In this document: positions 1 to 5,569 of the stretch, one piece after another
Layout of the letters: each line of letters begins with the position of its first letter
How positions within the stretch are numbered: position 1 is the stretch's first letter
Assembly (NCBI GenBank): GCA_017999075.1
Contig: JAGOBX010000067.1
Location: 1-11,394, forward strand
Direction of reading: 5' to 3'
Source of the DNA: JAGOBX01 sp017999075 [NCBI: Candidatus Babelota bacterium]
GTDB taxonomy: Bacteria > JAGOBX01
DNA length: 11,394 bases
The notes under the pieces: generated by a model
Told to the model about the DNA's origin: nothing
What the model saw: only the letters and a program-made list of their open reading frames with translations
Database searches by the model: none
Made by a program: the position numbers and the translations under genes

Positions 1-40
1 TATTCTTACGTTGCATAATTTTCAATTCTTATTTTCAAAT

Positions 41-136
41 GGGAGGTTTACAGTTTTTTTTTTAATGTAAAATTACAAATATCATGGATATAAAATGCAG
101 AACGTAATTAACCGTAGTTAATCTGTAATACCTCCC
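41..136. repeat. Long-range inverted repeat, possible RNA hairpin
   Basis: GGGAGGTTTACAG at 41-53 is complementary to CTGTAATACCTCCC at 123-136, with one unpaired base. The G/C-rich arm ends stand out in a region that is otherwise almost all A and T. The enclosed segment of about 70 bases contains its own small dyad at 107-122, so a transcript could fold into a branched or elongated hairpin. No U-tract follows either arm, so it does not look like an intrinsic terminator. A structured small RNA or a regulatory site are possible readings. Confidence 0.35.
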
Positions 137-188
137 CTCCAAAAATTAATGAAAATTAGTTAAAACCAATGAAAATTCAAAAAACTTC

Positions 189-217
189 TTGACAAAGAAA
201 ATAAAATTAAATAAAAT
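189..217 (+). promoter_or_regulatory. Sigma70-type promoter of the tRNA gene
   Basis: A perfect -35 box TTGACA (189-194) is separated by exactly 17 bases from a -10 box TAAAAT (212-217, 5 of 6 matches to TATAAT). Transcription would start near 224, about 50 bases before the tRNA. A near-consensus promoter is expected for a stable RNA gene. Confidence 0.75.
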
Positions 218-274
218 AAAAAAGTTTAGTAAAACCTTGATTTTTCAAGAGTTAGAAGAAATTTTAAAATAAAT

Positions 275-348
275 GCCCCCGTAGCTCAGTTGGATAGAGC
301 AGAGGTTTCCTAAACCTTTGGTCGGACGTTCAAGTCGTCTCGGGGGTA
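275..348 (+). tRNA. tRNA-Arg (anticodon CCU)
   Basis: The full cloverleaf can be folded by eye. The acceptor stem is GCCCCCG (275-281) with CGGGGGT (341-347), with a G-U pair at the end. The D arm lies within 284-300. The anticodon stem is GAGGT/ACCTT (302-306/314-318) around loop TTCCTAA, which puts anticodon CCT at 309-311. The T arm is GGACG/CGTCT around loop TTCAAGT (329-335). The discriminator base is A348. CCU reads the arginine codon AGG. The 3' CCA is not encoded, because A348 is followed by CT, so the host must add it with a CCA-adding enzyme. No hairpin terminator is visible behind the gene, so the transcript may be ended by processing or may read into the following operon. Confidence 0.95.
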
Positions 349-396
349 CTAATTATTACTTTATAAATTTTTACTGTAATTTTACTGTTAAAGATT

Positions 397-425
397 TTGT
401 TAAAAATAAAAGTTTAGAATATAAT
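397..425 (+). promoter_or_regulatory. Sigma70-type promoter of the gmd-helicase operon
   Basis: A -35-like TTGTTA (397-402) and a perfect -10 TATAAT (420-425) are 17 bases apart. The predicted start near 432 leaves a leader of about 30 bases that holds the AAGGA ribosome-binding site (451-455), 6 bases before the ATG at 462. It is the only clear promoter before the packed gene run that ends at 7882. Confidence 0.65.
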
Positions 426-452
426 ATATAGAATAAAAATTATTTTTTTTAA

Positions 453-1442
<990 letters not shown>

Positions 1443-1462
1443 TTTAATACAGGGGGGAAAAA

Positions 1463-1912
1463 ATGAGTTTAAAATTTTCTGTAACTTTTTCTGATATACA
1501 GGATTTTTCACAAGTTTTTCCGAATCTTGAATCTTCTGAAATAAAAAAATTGGAAAAATTTTTGGTGCAGCAGAAATATCCTGCTAAGATACCGATTTGC
1601 ACTGAAGGTCAACCCGGAGATGGAATGTTTTTGATAAACCATGGTACAGTTAAAGTTATGAAAAAAATACCTGGCGCATCAAAGCAGATAGGCAAACTTG
1701 AAAAAGGCGATGTGTTTGGAGAAATTTCATTTTTGACCAATAGCGCTTTTACTGCAACAGTATATAGTGAAACAGAATGTGAAATCACATGTCTTCCGCG
1801 CGAAAAATTTGAAGAAATAGAAAAAAAAGATATTAAACTTGCATATAAAATAGTTCTTGCTTTATCTAAAGTTTTGTCTGAAAAATTATTAACGGTAAAT
1901 CAATTATTATGA
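1463..1912 (+). CDS. Stand-alone cyclic-nucleotide-binding-domain protein, no DNA-binding domain
   Basis: The 149-residue protein is essentially one CRP/FNR-type cNMP beta-roll (about residues 20-115) plus a C-terminal helix (about 122-149). The typical core is visible: EGQPGDGMFLINHGTVKV (48-65) and KGDVFGEISFLTNS (81-94). CRP carries the phosphate-binding Arg in an R-(S/A)-A motif after the GE element; here the matching stretch is AFTATV (95-100), with Phe96 at the Arg position. Cyclic AMP binding is therefore doubtful. There is no helix-turn-helix, so it is not a CRP-like transcription factor; it may be a sensor or a partner-binding module. The ribosome-binding site is an unusual G-only run, AGGGGGG (1451-1457), 5 bases before ATG. 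Its stop overlaps the next start by 4 bases (ATGA), suggesting translational coupling with the DUF4254-like protein. Confidence 0.85.
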   Translation: MSLKFSVTFSDIQDFSQVFPNLESSEIKKLEKFLVQQKYPAKIPICTEGQPGDGMFLINHGTVKVMKKIPGASKQIGKLEKGDVFGEISFLTNSAFTATVYSETECEITCLPREKFEEIEKKDIKLAYKIVLALSKVLSEKLLTVNQLL

Positions 1913-2535
1913 AAAAATCAGATGATAATTTTTTTAATGGAAATTTTTTGTCGGATTTTTTTGACAAAGAAATTATAAATTGGCATAGAATCAAATCTTC
2001 GAAAAAAATATATTCTTCAGTACTGGCGAAAAAGGTAGTAAACAAGACTATTTTATTGTTATTATATTATAATTATACTTTATGGCATCTTGAAGATAAA
2101 GCTCGTGTAAAAAATGTATCTGATTCTGTTATTGCCGATGTGAAACGTAATATAGACACTGCGAATCAACTTCGAAATAACACAATAGAATTGATAGATG
2201 AATTAATTGAAAAAAAACTAAATAATGTTAAGTTGTTGAAAAATTCGTATTTGAGTACTGAAACTATCGGGGCAGCAATAGACAGATTGAGTATAATATC
2301 ACTTAAAATATTTCATATGAAAGAAGAAACTTTGAGAAAAGATGCTGATTCTGAACATAAAATAAAATGCGGTTCTAAGCTTCAGGTTCTTATGATGCAG
2401 CGTGCCGGTCTTGCCGAAGCGATCAATATTTTATATGAAAAAATTGGAAAAGGAATGATTCAGCATAAAATTTACAGACAGATGAAAATGTATAATGATC
2501 CTTCACTTAATCCAGAGGTTTATAAGTCTAAATGA
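1909..2535 (+). CDS. DUF4254-like protein of unknown function
   Basis: I recognise the DUF4254 pattern from three conserved blocks: YTLWHLEDKAR (56-66), VKRNIDTANQLRNNTIELID (78-97) and AAIDRLSIISLKIFHMKEE (122-140). This mainly helical family is known chiefly from Bacteroidetes, where members often lie near glycosyltransferase or other envelope genes; no biochemical role is established to my knowledge. There is no signal peptide or membrane segment, so it is probably cytoplasmic. The invariant-looking His, Glu, Asp and Arg residues (WHxED, KRxID, NQxRN) could form an active or metal site, but this is speculation. It is coupled by ATGA overlaps to the cNMP-domain gene upstream and the lipoprotein gene downstream. 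The family assignment is from memory and needs a profile search. Confidence 0.7.
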   Translation: MKKSDDNFFNGNFLSDFFDKEIINWHRIKSSKKIYSSVLAKKVVNKTILLLLYYNYTLWHLEDKARVKNVSDSVIADVKRNIDTANQLRNNTIELIDELIEKKLNNVKLLKNSYLSTETIGAAIDRLSIISLKIFHMKEETLRKDADSEHKIKCGSKLQVLMMQRAGLAEAINILYEKIGKGMIQHKIYRQMKMYNDPSLNPEVYKSK

Positions 2536-3452
2536 TATTTTTCCGCTGCAATATTTTTGTTAATTTGTTTTTCTTTTTTTTTCTATCGATGTTTTTAAAT
2601 GCTTGCGGAAAAATAATTATTAAACCTGATATTTCCAATATACCTAATCAGAGTATTGAAATTTTAAATGCTGATTATGATCCTGCTACTAAAATTTATA
2701 AAACAGAAATAGACGATATTGTGATATTATTAAGATATGCCGATCTTAATTTTTTATCTGAAAAATTTTCATATATTGTAACTAATAATAAAACATGGAC
2801 GAGTAAAGAATTATATTGCATACCGTTTTATATTCTTCAGAAAGATAATGACGCCACTCAAAACGGGAATGATTCTGGCACTCAGAGTTATGTTTATAAA
2901 ACAGCTTTAACGCCTTTTTATATCAGCATAAAAAATAAAAATGATAATAAAATATTTATTGATATGGAAAAAAATGCTGTTATAGTTGACGATGATGGCC
3001 GGCAATATAGCGCTTTAAGTTATGAAGCACTTCAAAAATACAATTTGAATTTTTCTTATAGAGAGAAAAAAAATTCTGCCATAATAAAGAAAGTAATGAT
3101 GCCGATATTTAAATATTCGGGAATTACAATGCTTACGGATATGGTTTCTGCTACTCCGGCTGCTAAATTGAGTTTATTTAATGTATCATTTGATGATGTA
3201 ACTAAAACTGTTACAAAAGTAAATAATATTTATGATTATAAATACGATTATCCTTTTTCAGAAAATATAATGTTCAAAACGAAACAGATATATCCTGATG
3301 TTATAGAAAACGGATTTTTAGTTTTTATGTTTCTTCCTTCTGATTCAGAAAAATTTCATTTGATTATTTCTGATATAATAACAAAATTCGGCGAAGACGG
3401 TTCTCCTAAAAAATCAGTATCAATTAAAATGGAAATAAAGAAAAAACAATGA
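2532..3452 (+). CDS. Putative lipoprotein of unknown function
   Basis: The N-terminus is a lipoprotein signal peptide. Its hydrophobic core is very Phe-rich (residues 8-21), and the lipobox Leu22-Asn-Ala-Cys25 predicts lipidation at Cys25. Gly26 at +2 is not an inner-membrane retention Asp, so an outer-membrane location is plausible if the host is diderm. The remaining ~280 residues have no family I can name. The middle part (about 117-160, FYISIKNKNDNKIFIDMEK and following) reads like a beta-sandwich segment: alternating strands with the N-x-(D/N) turns often seen in envelope lipoproteins. The start overlaps the DUF4254 stop by 4 bases, with GAGGT (2515-2519) 12 bases upstream, and its stop overlaps the lspA start. 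Lgt and LspA, the enzymes that would mature it, are the next two genes. Confidence 0.8.
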   Translation: MIFFRCNIFVNLFFFFFLSMFLNACGKIIIKPDISNIPNQSIEILNADYDPATKIYKTEIDDIVILLRYADLNFLSEKFSYIVTNNKTWTSKELYCIPFYILQKDNDATQNGNDSGTQSYVYKTALTPFYISIKNKNDNKIFIDMEKNAVIVDDDGRQYSALSYEALQKYNLNFSYREKKNSAIIKKVMMPIFKYSGITMLTDMVSATPAAKLSLFNVSFDDVTKTVTKVNNIYDYKYDYPFSENIMFKTKQIYPDVIENGFLVFMFLPSDSEKFHLIISDIITKFGEDGSPKKSVSIKMEIKKKQ

Positions 3453-4006
3453 AAAAATGGATATCAACAGGCATAATAATATTATTAATCGATTATTTAA
3501 CTAAAATATACGTTAAAACCAATTTTTTTTCAGGACAATCTTTTTCAGTTATTTCGGATTTTTTTAAGATAACTTATGTTAAAAATGAAGGAATAGCTTT
3601 TGGTATGTTTCAGGAACACAGCTCTCTTTTTTTATTTTTAACTCCGGCAGCTATAATAATATTAACGATAATATTTTATAAATCTCCGATAAAAAGTTTT
3701 CTTACAAAGATAGCGTTTACTTTTATTATAACAGGAGCAATTGGAAATTATATAGACAGATTATCTTATGGATTTGTTATAGATTTTTTAGATTTTGAAT
3801 TTATTGATATAATAATAAATCCTTTTTCATTACTGGATATTGATTTTCAAGGATACTATTTAACGCGGTGGCCGGCTTTTAATATTGCGGATTCAGCTAT
3901 ATCAGTCGGTGTAGCAATATTATTTTTTGAATCAATAATTTTGAATTTTAAGAAAAAAGAAGATAACAAGGTTAATGATTATTTACCTTCTGAGAATCAG
4001 GAATAA
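3449..4006 (+). CDS. lspA: Lipoprotein signal peptidase (signal peptidase II)
   Basis: Inner-membrane aspartyl peptidase that cleaves the signal peptide before the diacylglyceryl-Cys of prolipoproteins. The family blocks are in order: LLIDYLTK (12-19), YVKNEGIAFG (43-52), GAIGNYIDRLSYGFVIDF (96-113) and WPAFNIADSAISVG (141-154). Asn100, Asp112 and Asp148 match the conserved Asn and the two catalytic Asp of the family. Four hydrophobic segments are evident (about 5-20, 58-76, 85-104, 145-165). The spacing between the catalytic Asp residues (36) is larger than in the Pseudomonas-type enzyme, giving an enlarged beta-cradle or extracytoplasmic loop of about 17 extra residues at 114-140. The hydrophilic tail after 166 is extra. 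It is coupled to the lipoprotein gene by an ATGA overlap and followed by lgt after 44 bases. Confidence 0.93.
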   Translation: MKKWISTGIIILLIDYLTKIYVKTNFFSGQSFSVISDFFKITYVKNEGIAFGMFQEHSSLFLFLTPAAIIILTIIFYKSPIKSFLTKIAFTFIITGAIGNYIDRLSYGFVIDFLDFEFIDIIINPFSLLDIDFQGYYLTRWPAFNIADSAISVGVAILFFESIILNFKKKEDNKVNDYLPSENQE

Positions 4007-4050
4007 AATTTTTAAAAATAAATTAATCAAAAATTTTTGAGATTTATATT

Positions 4051-4893
4051 ATGCATCCTATTTTATTAACATTAACATTACCATTTAATATTCCAGTAAT
4101 AGGAAATGTGATTACTGTATATACTTACGGTTTTTTTGCCGCATTAGGTTTTTTAAGCGGATATTTGTTGCTTTTATACCGTTCTAAAAAATATGGGATA
4201 CCGCAGGAAATATCAGGAGATATTGCATTTTATTCATCTATAGCAGGAATTATAGGCGCAAGATTAAGTTATGTGATAGTTAACTGGGATTATTTTTCGG
4301 ATAATTTATCTGAAATTTATAAAATTTATAACGGAGGAATAATTTTTTATGGCGGAGCCATAACAGGATTGGCTGCAGGCATATTGTTATCTTTAATGAA
4401 AAAAAAGAATTTTTTTCAGATGCTTGATTTGGCCGTTCCATCGTTAACATTAGGCCATTTTTTTGGAAGAATAGGATGCTATATGTATGGGTGCTGTCAT
4501 GGTTCGGTATGCGCCGCAAAATCTTTTATATGCTCTGTATTTCCTAAAGGATCTCCTGCATATGACAGGCAAGTAAAACTGGGATTGATTAATAATTTAG
4601 ATGTTCATGCTTTGCCTGTAATACCTACGCAACTTATAGAAGCAGTATTTTTATTTATTCTTACTTTTTTACTTTTAATATTTGATAAAAAATATAAAAA
4701 ATATAATGGACAACTGTTTGTCTTATATTTGTTGCTTTATTCATTATTTAGGTTTATAATAGAGTTTTTTAGAGGAGATTATGATACTGAATTTATATTT
4801 TTTAGTATGATAACTTTTTCACAGATTATCAGTTTGGCTCTTTTTTTTACAGCTATAGTTATTTTTATGACTAAAGGACGAAAAAATATATGA
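4051..4893 (+). CDS. lgt: Phosphatidylglycerol--prolipoprotein diacylglyceryl transferase
   Basis: Polytopic inner-membrane enzyme that moves diacylglycerol from phosphatidylglycerol to the lipobox Cys, the first step of lipoprotein maturation (LspA acts next). The start MHPILLTL is typical of Lgt. Conserved blocks are GGIIFYGGAITGL (95-107), the signature LGHFFGRIGCYMYGCCHG (134-151, with essential-type Arg140), PTQLIEA (192-198) and RFIIEFFRGD (234-243). At the position of E. coli His103 this protein has Tyr100 (FYGG rather than FHGG), a variant seen in other phyla. About seven hydrophobic segments are visible and the 280-residue length is normal. The ribosome-binding site is weak (TGAGA, about 4038-4042). 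The stop overlaps the HTH gene by 4 bases. Confidence 0.94.
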   Translation: MHPILLTLTLPFNIPVIGNVITVYTYGFFAALGFLSGYLLLLYRSKKYGIPQEISGDIAFYSSIAGIIGARLSYVIVNWDYFSDNLSEIYKIYNGGIIFYGGAITGLAAGILLSLMKKKNFFQMLDLAVPSLTLGHFFGRIGCYMYGCCHGSVCAAKSFICSVFPKGSPAYDRQVKLGLINNLDVHALPVIPTQLIEAVFLFILTFLLLIFDKKYKKYNGQLFVLYLLLYSLFRFIIEFFRGDYDTEFIFFSMITFSQIISLALFFTAIVIFMTKGRKNI

Positions 4894-5564
4894 GTATAGG
4901 AACTAAACTTAAAGCATTGCGGTTTAGCATAGATATATCGGAAGAAGACTTGGCTAAATCTGTAGGAGTAACTGAAGAAAAAATAAAGTTCTGGGAAAAG
5001 GATTTAAGCAGACCTAATAATGCCACTCTTTCAAAAATAGCAGAATTTTTTAAAATTGATCTTGATTTTTTTTTTGAAGATGATTCTGCATCAGAAAATA
5101 AAACAGTTCAGGCAAAAAACGATATTGAAAAAACAGAGGTGTTGAAATCTACAGTAATTTCTCAAAAAGATGATGGTATGGAAGAAGAAAGTAATTTGAA
5201 AAATAAAGTTCAAGAAAATACTGTAGAATCGGCTAAAGAAGAAAAAATAAAAAATTTCAAACGTCAGATTGAGGCTAAGAAAAAAAATTCAGCGGTTGAA
5301 CTAAATGTTTCAAAACCTCAAATAAATTTTTCTTCTGATTCAGTACATTCTGAAATCCTTGCCGAACTTAAAAAACTTAATGATAAAATAGATAATATGC
5401 TGGACGTAATAAAAAACAAACCTTCCTTCACTAATATTAAGCAGATCGAGACAACATACAGCATGGATTCAGCTAACGGCTTGTTAAAAAAAGGCTGGAT
5501 ATTGCTTGAATTGTTTAAAGATGAAAAAGGATTTTTAGGATACAGGTTAGGGAGAACAGATTAG
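4890..5564 (+). CDS. XRE-type helix-turn-helix protein with C-terminal GW-LGR segment
   Basis: Residues 3-62 form an XRE/Cro-type helix-turn-helix, with the pattern GTKLKALRFSIDISEEDLA then SVGVTEEKIKFWEKDLSRP, followed by the usual LSKIAEFFKIDLDFFF end. A charged, probably disordered linker (65-150) follows, then a short predicted coiled coil (152-177). The compact C-terminal segment (about 186-224) has the pattern NGLLKKGWILLEL...GFLGYRLGR. I have seen similar GW...LG segments at the ends of unrelated proteins, but I cannot name a domain. It may bind DNA and sense or bind a partner through its tail. It is coupled to lgt by an ATGA overlap, and the helicase starts 2 bases after its stop. Autoregulation of the operon is possible but unproven. 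Confidence 0.82.
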   Translation: MSIGTKLKALRFSIDISEEDLAKSVGVTEEKIKFWEKDLSRPNNATLSKIAEFFKIDLDFFFEDDSASENKTVQAKNDIEKTEVLKSTVISQKDDGMEEESNLKNKVQENTVESAKEEKIKNFKRQIEAKKKNSAVELNVSKPQINFSSDSVHSEILAELKKLNDKIDNMLDVIKNKPSFTNIKQIETTYSMDSANGLLKKGWILLELFKDEKGFLGYRLGRTD

Positions 5565-5569
5565 AATTG
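5550..5569 (+). promoter_or_regulatory. Ribosome-binding site and TTG start of the helicase gene
   Basis: The helicase frame has no ATG until far inside the protein (Met208), so translation must begin at a rare codon. TTG at 5567-5569 lies 12 bases after GGGAG (5550-5554), which sits within the end of the HTH gene. The spacing is long and the start codon weak, so helicase output is probably low or dependent on coupling to the upstream gene, whose stop is only 2 bases away. Confidence 0.5.

Larger units (their letters stand above)
1..274. other. Gene-free leader region upstream of the tRNA
   Basis: I see no credible coding sequence on either strand; the possible ORFs are only a few codons long and lack ribosome-binding sites. 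The stretch holds a long-range inverted repeat (41-53 with 123-136), a small dyad ATTAAC-CGTA-GTTAAT at 107-122, a 10-base direct repeat AATGAAAATT at 148-157 and 168-177, and the tRNA promoter at 189-217. It may be the 3' flank or upstream control region of a gene outside the window, or it may encode a small RNA. Neither can be decided from this sequence. Confidence 0.6.

Noticed and set aside
41-67. GGGAGG at 41-46 followed by ATG at 65 as a start of a small gene
   Set aside because: The ATG is followed at once by TAA, and the spacing is too long.
148-177. Direct repeat AATGAAAATT with a 20-base period, as a possible CRISPR or iteron start
   Set aside because: There are only two short A/T-rich copies, without spacers of even length or further units.
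4005-4038. Inverted repeat AAAATTTTT / AAAAATTTT between lspA and lgt, as a possible terminator or attenuator
   Set aside because: The arms are pure A/T with no G/C pair, the loop is long, and such pairs are expected by chance here. A terminator inside this operon would also be odd.
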